DNA from: Clostridia bacterium | GTDB lineage: Bacteria > Bacillota > Clostridia > Oscillospirales > Acutalibacteraceae | Direction: 5' to 3' | Assembly: GCA_017409845.1 (NCBI GenBank) | Contig: JAFQRY010000011.1 | Span: forward strand, 124,001 to 188,000 | DNA length: 64,000 nt | Notes under the pieces: model-generated | The model's database searches: none | Seen by the model: the letters and a program-made list of their open reading frames with translations, nothing else | Told to the model about the DNA's origin: nothing | Program-made: the position numbers and the translations under genes | Shown here: positions 24,719 to 33,285 of the stretch, in pieces | How the letters are laid out: every line of letters starts with the position of its first letter | Position numbering within the stretch: position 1 is the first letter of the stretch

Positions 24719-26209
24719 ATGGAAAACAAAAAATATGTCGGCAACAAAGAGCGTTGGATGTATGCTCTCGGTGCAGGCGGTCAGGGCATGATTTATGCCA
24801 TGATGTCAAGCTATATCAGCGACTATTATGTCAATGTTCTTCAGCTTCCGCTCATGTTTGTTCTTATCCTCATGCTCGGTGCAAGAGTATGGGATGCAAT
24901 CAATGACCCGATGATGGGCATGATTGTTGACAGAAGAACAATGAAAAACGGCAGAATGAAGCCTTATATCATTATGGCAACTCCCATCATCTCCGTTCTT
25001 ACCCTTCTCATGTATCTCAGCCCCGATATGCAGCAGACTCCGCTTATGATATTCTCTGCGGTTGTTTATATTCTCTGGGGTATGGCATACACCATGGCGG
25101 ATGTTCCCTTCTGGACCATTCCGAATGTTCTTACCCCCAACTCAAAAGAGAGAAGCGATGTTATTTCCTTCACAAAGATTATCAACAGCATCGGTTCAGC
25201 TCTTCCCGAGGTTCTTTTCCTTGCAATTCCCCTTATCCTCAATGCGATTTATGCAAAGTCGGGCAATGCTCCCAATCCGCTCGACTTTGAAAAGAGAAAA
25301 TATTTTCTCATTGCACTTTTTGCGGTTGTTATCGGCGGAATAATGTATGTCAACTGCTATTTCCATATCAAGGAAAGAGTTACGCTTCCCAACAAGAAGA
25401 AGGTTCCCGGTCAGCCCGGCAGCCTTTCAAGAATTTTCCACTGCAAGCCCCTTATGCTTGTTGTTATGATGGGTATTCTTTCAAGCGGCAGATATCTTGT
25501 TCAGGCGGCGGCAATCCATGTTGCCCGTTATTCCTTCTACATAGGACCCGAAAATCCCACACAGGCTGATATCCTCAACAGCATCAGCCTTGTCAAAACA
25601 ATTTTCCAGGTCTGCACAATCGTCGGTATGTTCGGCACAACTCTTGTTATGCCCATACTCATGAAGAAGTTTGACTACAAGAAAATCGTTATCACAACCT
25701 GCCTTGCAGGTTTTGCCGCAAGCGTTGTTACAACCGTTATCGGCTATGCAACCGGACTTGCAAGCATTTATATTCTTGCTCCGTTCATTATGGTTCAGTC
25801 GATCCCCCTCGGCGTTATCAATGTTATTTCATATGCAATGATTTGCGACAGCCTTGACTATATGGAGCTTACCACAGGTGTAAGAGAAAACGGTCTCGGA
25901 TCAGCTTGCCAGGGCTTCATCAACAAAATCGGCAACGCATTTTCAACCTGCGGTATCATCGTGCTTTATATGGCAATTGATATGGATCCTGCCGCTATGC
26001 TTTCAAAGGAAGCAATCATGGCGGCAACGGATGTTGATCCCGGTCAGAGATTTGCAATGTTTACTCTTGTATCACTTCTTCCCGGTCTGAGCATGCTTCT
26101 TTGCTCAATCCCGATGTTCTTCTATAAGATTTCGGGCAAGAACAAGGAAAAGATGCTTGCAGACCTTGCTGAAAAGCGTGCAAAAGAAGGATTTAAGATT
26201 GAAGAATAA
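24719..26209 (+). CDS. GPH-family sugar:cation symporter (MFS)
   Basis: 496 aa integral membrane carrier with about 12 membrane segments. The early motif VWDAINDPMMGMIVDRR is typical of the glycoside-pentoside-hexuronide:cation symporters, as are the following KNGRMKPYI and the later CDSLDYMELTTGVRENGL. These carriers import sugars or glycosides with Na+ or H+. I chose ATG 24719 behind AAAAGGAGAGTTTTT; it starts 13 bases after the oxidoreductase stop, so the two are one transcript. The C-terminus is basic and cytosolic. The sugar cannot be told from sequence; L-fucose or a host-glycan-derived glycoside would fit the window. Confidence 0.93.
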   Translation: MENKKYVGNKERWMYALGAGGQGMIYAMMSSYISDYYVNVLQLPLMFVLILMLGARVWDAINDPMMGMIVDRRTMKNGRMKPYIIMATPIISVLTLLMYLSPDMQQTPLMIFSAVVYILWGMAYTMADVPFWTIPNVLTPNSKERSDVISFTKIINSIGSALPEVLFLAIPLILNAIYAKSGNAPNPLDFEKRKYFLIALFAVVIGGIMYVNCYFHIKERVTLPNKKKVPGQPGSLSRIFHCKPLMLVVMMGILSSGRYLVQAAAIHVARYSFYIGPENPTQADILNSISLVKTIFQVCTIVGMFGTTLVMPILMKKFDYKKIVITTCLAGFAASVVTTVIGYATGLASIYILAPFIMVQSIPLGVINVISYAMICDSLDYMELTTGVRENGLGSACQGFINKIGNAFSTCGIIVLYMAIDMDPAAMLSKEAIMAATDVDPGQRFAMFTLVSLLPGLSMLLCSIPMFFYKISGKNKEKMLADLAEKRAKEGFKIEE

Positions 26210-26218
26210 AATTTTCTG

Positions 26219-26340
26219 AAGTGAACAGTTAAGAATGAAAAGTGAAGAGTTAAGGGTGGGCGTTGCCCACACCCGATTTTTCAATCGGTCACAGGCGGAG
26301 CCTGTCCTGTACTTTTCACTATTCACTTTTAACTCTTCAC
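26219..26340. repeat. Repeat family A, copy 5 (122 bp, complete)
   Basis: Left end AAGTGAACAGTTAAGAATGA, hairpin GTGGGC-GTT-GCCCAC then ACCCGA, a second hairpin ACAGGC-GGA-GCCTGT, and right end CACTTTTAACTCTTCACT, inverted to the left. It fills the space between the symporter and typA. Confidence 0.7.
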
Positions 26341-26366
26341 TAAAAATAAAAGAAAAGGTGACTCCC

Positions 26367-28187
26367 TTGTCCAATAAAAAAGATTTAAGAAATATTGCTA
26401 TCATCGCTCATGTTGACCACGGTAAAACAACTCTCGTTGACGAAATGCTCAAGCAGAGCGGAACCTTCCGCGAAAATGAGCAGGTCGCCGACCGTGTTAT
26501 GGACTCCAACGACCTTGAGCGTGAAAGAGGAATAACAATCCTTTCAAAAAACACTTCGGTGCATTATAAGAACACAAAAATCAATGTTGTCGATACTCCG
26601 GGTCATGCCGATTTTGGCGGCGAGGTTGAGCGTATTCTTATGATGGTTGACGGCGTTCTTCTTCTTGTTGATGCGTTTGAGGGCTGTATGCCTCAGACAA
26701 GATTCGTTCTTAAAAAGGCTCTCGGTCTTAAGAAGAAGGTTCTTGTTGTTATCAATAAGATTGACCGCCCCAATGCACGCCCCTATGAGGTTGTTGACGA
26801 GGTGCTTGACCTCTTCATTGACCTCGGTGCAGACGAAGACCAGCTTGAATTCCCCGTTGTTTATGCCAGTGCAAGAGACGGATATTCGAGCCTTGACCCC
26901 AATGAAAGAAGCGACAACATGCAGCCTCTTTTTGATGCCATTCTTGAAAATATTGCTCCTCCCGAGGGCGACCCCGACCAGCCTCTTCAGGTGCTTTTCT
27001 CAAGCCTTGATTATGATGACTATGTGGGCAGAATCGGTGTTGGCAGAGTTGAAAGAGGACGCATTAAGAAAAATCAGCAGATTACTCTTTGCAAAGCTGA
27101 CGGCACAACCCAGAATGTCAAGGTTTCACGACTTTATCAGTTTGAGGGTCTTGCCCGTGTTGAATGCGAAGAAGCTGAAGCAGGCGATATCATCTGCGTT
27201 TCGGGCATCGAAGGCATCAATATCGGCGAAACCGCCTGCCATCCCGACCATGTTGAGGCTCTGCCCTTCATCAAGATTGACGAGCCTACCATTTCGATGA
27301 ATTTCATCGTTAATGACAGCCCGTTTGCAGGCAAGGAAGGCAAGTTTGTTACCACAAGAAACATCCGTGACAGACTTTTCAAAGAGGTTGAAACGAATGT
27401 GAGCATGAGAGTTGAAGAAACGGAATCAACCGATACCTTCAAGGTTTCGGGCAGAGGAGAGCTTCATCTTTCAATTCTCATTGAAACAATGCGCCGCCAG
27501 GGCTACGAATTCCAGGTTTCAAGACCCAAGGTTATCTTCAAGGAAATCGACGGTCAGCTTATGGAGCCCATGGAGCTTCTTATTGTTGAAGTGCCCGAGC
27601 AGTATGTCGGTGCGGTTATCGAAAAATTAGGCTCACGCAAAGGTGAACTTGAAAATATGGGTGCCCGTGAGGGAGGCTCAACCCATCTTGAATTCAAAAT
27701 TCCGTCAAGAGGACTTATCGGCTACCGTGCTGAATTCCTGACAGACACCAACGGAAACGGAATTATGAATCAGCTTTTTGACGGCTATGCACCCTATAAG
27801 GGCGATATACAGACCCGTGAAAGAGGCTCAATCGTTGTTCACGAAACAGGAATGAGCACCGCCTACGGACTTTTCAACACTCAGGACAGAGGCCGCCTCT
27901 TTATTCCTGCAGGCGTTGAGGTCTATGAGGGTATGATAGTCGGTGAATGTGCAAAGAATGAAGATATAGTCTGCAACGTATGCAAAACGAAGCATCTGAC
28001 AAACACCCGTGCTTCGGGCTCGGATGATGCACTCAGACTTGTGCCCCACAGCGTGCTCAGCCTTGAGCAGTGCATGGAATTCATCAAGGATGACGAGCTT
28101 CTTGAGGTTACTCCCGATTCGCTCAGACTCCGTAAACGCATTCTTTCAAAGGAGCTGCGAATGAAGCAGCAGTTTAAGAAGAAATAA
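26367..28187 (+). CDS. typA: Ribosome-associated GTPase TypA/BipA
   Basis: 606 aa, the family length. Translational GTPase linked to 50S assembly and stress/cold adaptation. Seen: [16 protein letters not shown] (G1), RGITILSKN (G2), [14 protein letters not shown] (G3), [11 protein letters not shown] (G4), then the EF-G-like domains and the TypA-specific C-terminus ([31 protein letters not shown]). I chose TTG 26367, six bases after AAAAGGTGA; an ATG 132 bases upstream would start inside the repeat. An unusual TTG start therefore. ribF follows after one base. Confidence 0.96.
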   Translation: MSNKKDLRNIAIIAHVDHGKTTLVDEMLKQSGTFRENEQVADRVMDSNDLERERGITILSKNTSVHYKNTKINVVDTPGHADFGGEVERILMMVDGVLLLVDAFEGCMPQTRFVLKKALGLKKKVLVVINKIDRPNARPYEVVDEVLDLFIDLGADEDQLEFPVVYASARDGYSSLDPNERSDNMQPLFDAILENIAPPEGDPDQPLQVLFSSLDYDDYVGRIGVGRVERGRIKKNQQITLCKADGTTQNVKVSRLYQFEGLARVECEEAEAGDIICVSGIEGINIGETACHPDHVEALPFIKIDEPTISMNFIVNDSPFAGKEGKFVTTRNIRDRLFKEVETNVSMRVEETESTDTFKVSGRGELHLSILIETMRRQGYEFQVSRPKVIFKEIDGQLMEPMELLIVEVPEQYVGAVIEKLGSRKGELENMGAREGGSTHLEFKIPSRGLIGYRAEFLTDTNGNGIMNQLFDGYAPYKGDIQTRERGSIVVHETGMSTAYGLFNTQDRGRLFIPAGVEVYEGMIVGECAKNEDIVCNVCKTKHLTNTRASGSDDALRLVPHSVLSLEQCMEFIKDDELLEVTPDSLRLRKRILSKELRMKQQFKKK

Positions 28188-28188
28188 T

Positions 28189-29094
28189 ATGACTGAAAGA
28201 AAAACCGCCGTAACTCTCGGCAGCTTTGACGGACTTCACAAAGGACATATTGCAGTTATCGCCTGTGCTTTCGAAATGCAGAAGGAGCACGGGCTTCTGC
28301 CTTTGGTGCTTCTTTTTGACAAGCATCCGATGCTTACCGTTTCGGGCAGGGCTCCCGATATGATTCTGCAGTCTGCTCTGCGTGATGAGCTTATTGCAAA
28401 AACGGGTGCAGGTAAAAGAATCGTACCCTTCAGAGAGGTACGGAATATGTCGTGCCGTGAGTTCTTTGAGAAAATTCTCATCGAAAAGCTCAATGCAGGC
28501 GGAGTCTGCTGCGGCTGGAATTATCGCTTTGGAAAAAATAATGAGGGCGGTATCAGCGAATTAACGGCTCTTTGCGAAGAATACGGAGTTATGCTCAGAA
28601 TAACTCCGCCCGTTGATTTCGGCGGCGAGCCCGTAAGCTCAACACGAATCAGGCAGGCAGTTGAAGGCGGAGATATTCCGCTCGCAAACGCAATGCTCGG
28701 CAGAGAATTCCGCTACAGACTGACGGTTGTTGACGGGCAGCACAGAGGCAGGCTTATCGGTGCACCGACCATAAATCAGAGGTTTGACGAGGGTTTCGTT
28801 ATTCCGAAAAAGGGCGTTTATGCTTCCGTAACGGTTGTTGACGGCACGGAATATGCCTCGGTGACGAATATAGGTCTGCGTCCGTCGTTTGAAAATGAGG
28901 ATTTCCGCAGCGAAACCTGCATTCTCGGCTTCAGCGGCAATCTTTACGGGCAGGAAATTGAGGTAAGACTGCTTCAATATCTGCGTGATGAAACAAAATT
29001 TGATTCTTTGGAAAAGCTTTCGGAGCAAATCGGCAGAGATGCCGGAAAATCCGAAGAAATTTTCAGAAACAGAGGAGGAAACGGCGATGTATGA
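28189..29094 (+). CDS. ribF: Bifunctional riboflavin kinase / FAD synthetase
   Basis: 301 aa. Phosphorylates riboflavin to FMN and adenylates FMN to FAD. The N-terminal nucleotidyltransferase motif GSFDGLHKGH (12-21) and the SSTRIRQAVEGGD segment (ISSTxIR type) are clear; the flavokinase domain follows with GAPTINQRF, GVYASVTVVDG and TNIGLRPSF. The usual GxPTAN has Ile for Ala (GAPTIN). It starts one base after the typA stop and overlaps the glycosylase gene by eight bases, so translation is coupled in a typA-ribF-udg operon. Confidence 0.95.
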   Translation: MTERKTAVTLGSFDGLHKGHIAVIACAFEMQKEHGLLPLVLLFDKHPMLTVSGRAPDMILQSALRDELIAKTGAGKRIVPFREVRNMSCREFFEKILIEKLNAGGVCCGWNYRFGKNNEGGISELTALCEEYGVMLRITPPVDFGGEPVSSTRIRQAVEGGDIPLANAMLGREFRYRLTVVDGQHRGRLIGAPTINQRFDEGFVIPKKGVYASVTVVDGTEYASVTNIGLRPSFENEDFRSETCILGFSGNLYGQEIEVRLLQYLRDETKFDSLEKLSEQIGRDAGKSEEIFRNRGGNGDV

Positions 29095-29659
29095 ATCATG
29101 GGAACAGCTTAAAGCCGACTGCATGCAGTGCAGAAAATGCTCTCTTTGCGAAACGAGAACAAACCTTGTTTTCGGCGTAGGCAACGAAAACGCAGAGGTT
29201 ATGTTTATCGGCGAAGGTCCCGGCGAAAACGAGGATTTGCAGGGCGAGCCTTTTGTCGGCAGAGGCGGAAAGCTTCTTGATAAATATCTTGAAGCGATTG
29301 ACCTTGACCGCAAAAAGAATATTTATATTGCGAATATGGTTAAATGCCGTCCTCCCAAAAACCGTGACCCTCTGCCTGAGGAGCAGGATAAATGTATTGA
29401 GTGGCTTCGTGAGCAGACAAGGCTTATCCGCCCGAAAATCATCGTCTGTCTCGGCAGAATTTCGGCTCAGAGGCTTATTTCAAAGGATTTCAAGGTAACC
29501 AAGCAGCATGGTGAATTCATTGAAAAAGGCGGAATTCTTTTTATGGGAACCTTCCACCCTGCCGCACTTCTCAGAAATCCCAACCAGAAGCCCGATGCAC
29601 TTGAGGATTTTCTTGCACTACAGAGAAAAATCAAGGAAATCTGTGATCATACATATTGA
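29087..29659 (+). CDS. Family 4 uracil-DNA glycosylase (iron-sulfur type)
   Basis: 190 aa. Removes uracil from DNA. N-terminal Cys cluster C12-X2-C15-X2-C18-X2-C21 supplies part of the 4Fe-4S ligands; later Cys residues (in MVKCRPPKNR and QDKCIEW) are candidates for the others. Catalytic motif GEGPGENEDLQGEPFVGRGG and motif HPAALLRNP match the family. I chose ATG 29087 with GAGGAGGAAACGGCG before it, inside the ribF end; the longer in-frame version would encode the ribF tail in another frame. The gene ends in a bidirectional terminator shared with the BlaR1-like gene. Confidence 0.94.
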   Translation: MYESWEQLKADCMQCRKCSLCETRTNLVFGVGNENAEVMFIGEGPGENEDLQGEPFVGRGGKLLDKYLEAIDLDRKKNIYIANMVKCRPPKNRDPLPEEQDKCIEWLREQTRLIRPKIIVCLGRISAQRLISKDFKVTKQHGEFIEKGGILFMGTFHPAALLRNPNQKPDALEDFLALQRKIKEICDHTY

Positions 29660-29668
29660 TAAAATTAT

Positions 29669-29708
29669 CCCCCGCATAAATTTGCAGAAAGCCGAATTTA
29701 TGCGGGGG
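29669..29708. terminator. Bidirectional terminator
   Basis: CCCCCGCATAAATT pairs with AATTTATGCGGGGG (14 bp, 12-base loop) between two convergent genes. Confidence 0.85.
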
Positions 29709-29718
29709 ATATTGTGTT

Positions 29719-32700
29719 TTATCCGAGCATTTCAAGAAGAAGAGCTGCCTTCGGGGAGTTTTCTGTTATATAATCCGTGCCGACTCTGTCGCGGCGGTCG
29801 GTTACGGTCTGCTTCCAGCGGTCAAAATAATCCTGACCGTTTTCTGCGGCATATTTTATTGCTTCGCCGCCGAGAAGACCTTCCATAATTTTCTGCATAA
29901 TCCTTCCCCTTATATCAGTCTGACCGCCTTTGAGAAATTCGGAGAAGATATACCTGAGTGCATACTCGCCATAATAAATCAGTTTTTCTTCTTCATCGGG
30001 GCAAGCGTTAAGATAATCAACGGGATTATCTGTATTTATTTTTGCTGATGCAATTTTTTCAATAAGCTTTTCCGCAACGGCATCAGTATTGATTTTATAA
30101 AATTCAACCGCCTGTGCATAGCATTCCTGTGTCTGACTTAAAGAATTGATATGACCCTTTTCAGGCATATCGCCTTCTTCGTAGTTGATTTCGGAAAAGC
30201 TTATGAGCACATATTCGTTGACATCGTCAACCTCGAAAGTAAAGGTCATGGGCTTTCTGTAGCTGTTGACTTCTTTCAACTCGCCTCTGTCAAAAGTAAA
30301 TTCAGCATATCTGATAATCGTGTCTGCAGTACAGCCTCTTATGTGATTTAGCTCTCCCTCAACGGGAGTACCACTGAATTCATTTACCGAGATATATGAA
30401 ATGCTCACGCAGCGGAAAAGTCCGTCGGGCTTATCCTTTTTGTGATGTGCAATTACCGCATTGCTTATCGCCTCGGTAAGAGGGTCAACAGTCACATCTG
30501 ATGAAACGGAATCGCCGAGAAGCTTTCCCGTTTTATCGTAGAAATCATATGAGTAAGTGAAGCCCGGGGATATGTCTCCTGCAAGAATACGGCTGTTGAA
30601 TTCCTTTGTCTGGTCAGCAACTATGAGTGCGGGTGTGTGGTTGACGAGGAAGGTTTTTTCGTAATCTCCCGTAAACACAACCCTTGCAAGCTTCTTGTTC
30701 ATGCTGAAAATAATGTGATATGTGCCGCCGTCTTTTGATGTGTACGGCAGAGAATAAACGTCTGTTTCTCTTACGATGAAATTACTTTTATCTGCAGTAT
30801 ATTCAAGCTTACAGCCGTTTTCCGATTTTGAAAATACGGCAAAGCCCAGGTCATTTGCACCGCAGGTGCAGCCCGCAAAAATAAAATCGCCGAAAAGCTG
30901 AACATCAAAGAAAGTAACCGAATGCCAGCCGAATTCCTTTGCGGCTTCTTTGTGATTCTTTTCGCTCAACAGAGATTCGGGAGAAACAACCGCATCAAGC
31001 TCGCTTGAATTTATGATTTTACCGCCCGTTTCCTCCTGCACCATGACTATGTCGCTCTCGCTTGTGAGATTTGCAACATAAGAGGAATAGCTCGGGTTAT
31101 CCGTATAAGGCTCACGCCTGATCTTGATTGTTGCTTCGCAGAGAGTTTTTAAATCCTTATATACATAAAGCGTGATTTCTGTTTCTTCTGCTGCATCTCC
31201 GTCACCGACCGTCGGGCACCAATAAATGTTATGACCCTTGTCGAGCTTCAGAACCTTGTCTGCCTTCTGTTCACCGGGATAGGGGGTGTCAAAATCAACA
31301 AGCTGACCCTCGGTGCAGCCTGCCTTTACGCTGTCATAGTCAAGGTCAATGCGAATCGGGAAATAATAATAGCCCGTGTAGCTGAGCATAGGCATGTAGT
31401 CCCATTGAACATCGGGATATGCATAGCCTTCGTGAATGTATTTTTCCATTTCGGTATGAAAAATGCGGCTAAGCTTCTGCGGATTTTTAATTCTGTAGGT
31501 TTTGCTCGGCTTCACTCCGTTATCAAACCATATTTCCCTGAAATCGTCGCTTATATTCATTGCGGTGTGTTGCTCGCTGTTTTCGGTGTTGTAGTAAAAC
31601 AAAATCTGATAATCCGAAGCACGGTCTTCGCTTCTTGAATCGGATATCGGAGCCTTGCTGATGCGGATTTCTCTGAGATATCCGGTTGCTTCTTCAATTG
31701 CGGCGGGTGAGGAAATATTATAAGAGTTTTTACCGGAAACAACGGATATGCGGTAGTTTTCTTCAAGCAGCCCCTCATAAACCGTTTCAAGCCCCGCACC
31801 CGTCGGAGTGGTCATAAAGCAGACGGCAACGGCAACGCTTGCAACAACGGCGATAATTATAATCCAGAACGCAGGCTTTTTATAGTTGAGAACGGATTTT
31901 ATTCTCTGCTTAACGCCCACTTCACCGAAGGCAAGCGGACATGCGGCAATCATTTTTCTCGGTACGCTGCAGTTGAGAAGTGCTTCGGAATAGGGCTTTT
32001 TGATTTCGGTGCCGAGATTTCTGATAACCTTTTCATCGCATGCAAGCTCAATATCACGGCAGAGAAGAATATATGCGACCCACATCACGGGATTGAACCA
32101 GTGAAAAGAGAGAAGAAGAAATCCGAGCGGCTTCCACAGATGGTCGCAGCGGCTGAGATGTGCCTTTTCGTGGGCAATGACAAATTCCGTATCCTGCTCG
32201 CTCATATCCGACGGAATATAGATATGCGGCTTGATTATGCCGAGAATGAAGGGCGTTTTTATTCCGTCACAAAGGCGGATGTTATCTCTCAGCGGTGCCG
32301 AAATCCTGACTCTTCGCCTTACGATGAAGTAACTGATTGCGGCATAGACGAGCATTGCTCCCGCACCGTAAATCCATGCCAGATAATATACAACGGACTT
32401 CATGCCTGCCGAATCGACGGGACCTGTTGTGTAAGTAACAGCCTCGGGATAAACGGGATTATCCACAATGGCGAGGTTATAGTCGTCGTGCTGTACTTCC
32501 TGATACATAAACTGCTCCGTGGGTATTGTTTCGGCACTCGGAATAAGGCTGAGTGCACTTTCGATTGTGAACGGGCAGATAAGCCTTATTGCAACAAGTC
32601 CCCACAGCACAACGAAAATTGCCTTGGGTGCCCTTTTCAGCACAAGCCGCAGAATTACGATTGCCGCAACAAGAAAGCTTGCGGAAATGCTTGTGTTGAT

Positions 32701-32781
32701 TACCCAGAAAAACAAGTCGGCATAAAGGCTTTCGGCTGCGGCTCCGAAGGAATTATAAAGGGTCTGAAAAAATTCTGTCAT
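29719..32781 (-). CDS. BlaR1/MecR1-type M56 metalloprotease receptor with a novel ectodomain
   Basis: 1020 aa. Four or so membrane segments in the first 325 residues surround a gluzincin domain with HEKAH at 204-208 (zinc ligands and catalytic Glu) and RDIELACDE at 242-250 (third ligand). In the BlaR1 family this protease is switched by an outside sensor and inactivates the BlaI repressor. Here the last membrane segment (about 303-322) is followed by roughly 690 extracytoplasmic residues, with no SxxK-type penicillin-binding module recognised, so the signal is probably not a beta-lactam. The blaI-like gene lies 2 bases upstream, sharing its promoter. The ectodomain is unusually long, and its fold is unknown to me. 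Confidence 0.9.
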   Translation of the reverse strand: MTEFFQTLYNSFGAAAESLYADLFFWVINTSISASFLVAAIVILRLVLKRAPKAIFVVLWGLVAIRLICPFTIESALSLIPSAETIPTEQFMYQEVQHDDYNLAIVDNPVYPEAVTYTTGPVDSAGMKSVVYYLAWIYGAGAMLVYAAISYFIVRRRVRISAPLRDNIRLCDGIKTPFILGIIKPHIYIPSDMSEQDTEFVIAHEKAHLSRCDHLWKPLGFLLLSFHWFNPVMWVAYILLCRDIELACDEKVIRNLGTEIKKPYSEALLNCSVPRKMIAACPLAFGEVGVKQRIKSVLNYKKPAFWIIIIAVVASVAVAVCFMTTPTGAGLETVYEGLLEENYRISVVSGKNSYNISSPAAIEEATGYLREIRISKAPISDSRSEDRASDYQILFYYNTENSEQHTAMNISDDFREIWFDNGVKPSKTYRIKNPQKLSRIFHTEMEKYIHEGYAYPDVQWDYMPMLSYTGYYYFPIRIDLDYDSVKAGCTEGQLVDFDTPYPGEQKADKVLKLDKGHNIYWCPTVGDGDAAEETEITLYVYKDLKTLCEATIKIRREPYTDNPSYSSYVANLTSESDIVMVQEETGGKIINSSELDAVVSPESLLSEKNHKEAAKEFGWHSVTFFDVQLFGDFIFAGCTCGANDLGFAVFSKSENGCKLEYTADKSNFIVRETDVYSLPYTSKDGGTYHIIFSMNKKLARVVFTGDYEKTFLVNHTPALIVADQTKEFNSRILAGDISPGFTYSYDFYDKTGKLLGDSVSSDVTVDPLTEAISNAVIAHHKKDKPDGLFRCVSISYISVNEFSGTPVEGELNHIRGCTADTIIRYAEFTFDRGELKEVNSYRKPMTFTFEVDDVNEYVLISFSEINYEEGDMPEKGHINSLSQTQECYAQAVEFYKINTDAVAEKLIEKIASAKINTDNPVDYLNACPDEEEKLIYYGEYALRYIFSEFLKGGQTDIRGRIMQKIMEGLLGGEAIKYAAENGQDYFDRWKQTVTDRRDRVGTDYITENSPKAALLLEMLG

Positions 32782-32783
32782 GC

Positions 32784-33146
32784 TCAGCCCTCCTCATATG
32801 AATCAATCATGCGGCGGATTTCCGAAATTTCCTCCATCGAAAGCTTTTTGCGTTTGGTAAAAGCGGCAATAAAAGCAGGCAGAGAGCCCTTAAAGGTCTC
32901 GTCAACAAATTTTTCGCTCTGTGCGGCATAAAAATCCTGCTTTGAAATAAGAGAAGTGACCGTGCCTGCGTTATTCTGAAAAATTCCTTTTTCACAAAGC
33001 TTTTTCAGCACGGTGTAGGTGGTTGACTTTTTCCAGTCAAGCTCCTTTTCGCAAAGTCTTACAAGCACGCCCGAGGTAAGCGGTTCATTCTGCCAGATGA
33101 TATCGGCGAAATGCGATTCAACGGCACCGAGTTTGGTTTCGTCCAT
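32784..33146 (-). CDS. BlaI/MecI-family transcriptional repressor
   Basis: 120 aa, the family length. N-terminal winged helix (about 1-75, with VESHFADIIWQNEPLTSGVL and KKSTTYTVLKKLCEKG, the recognition helix), then a C-terminal dimerisation part holding the scissile region used by BlaR1 proteases. AAAGGAGGACAAAAAAG precedes the ATG. First gene of a two-gene operon with the membrane protease. The promoter upstream carries AGTCTA/TAGACT palindromes, expected to be its own operator. Confidence 0.95.
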   Translation of the reverse strand: MDETKLGAVESHFADIIWQNEPLTSGVLVRLCEKELDWKKSTTYTVLKKLCEKGIFQNNAGTVTSLISKQDFYAAQSEKFVDETFKGSLPAFIAAFTKRKKLSMEEISEIRRMIDSYEEG

Positions 33147-33163
33147 CTTTTTTGTCCTCCTTT

Positions 33164-33220
33164 CGGTCTACTGTCTATAGACTGTAACTTTAGTCTATCA
33201 GCAATAGACCGATTTGTCAA
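33164..33220 (-). promoter_or_regulatory. Promoter and operator of the blaI/blaR-like operon
   Basis: On the minus strand TTGACA (33220-33215), 17-base spacer, TAGACT as -10 (33197-33192). One palindrome, GGTCTAT-TGCTG-ATAGACT (33210-33192), covers spacer and -10. A second, centred on TCTATAGA with outer TAGACC, lies just downstream (33185-33164). The placement fits steric repression. Confidence 0.75.
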
Positions 33221-33234
33221 GAGGAAAAAACAAA

Positions 33235-33276
33235 ATATCCCCGTGAAATTCTGAAAACAAAATTTCACGGGGATAT
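33235..33276 (-). terminator. Terminator of fucI
   Basis: ATATCCCCGTGAAATT pairs with AATTTCACGGGGATAT (16 bp); on the minus strand TTTTGTTTTTT follows. It sits between fucI and the blaI-like promoter. Confidence 0.85.
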
Positions 33277-33285
33277 GGTTAACAA

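Noticed and set aside
32101-32931. A 276-codon plus-strand frame opposite the BlaR1-like gene
   Set aside because: Runs across two convincing minus-strand genes, with no promoter or binding site; composition is that of a reverse complement.
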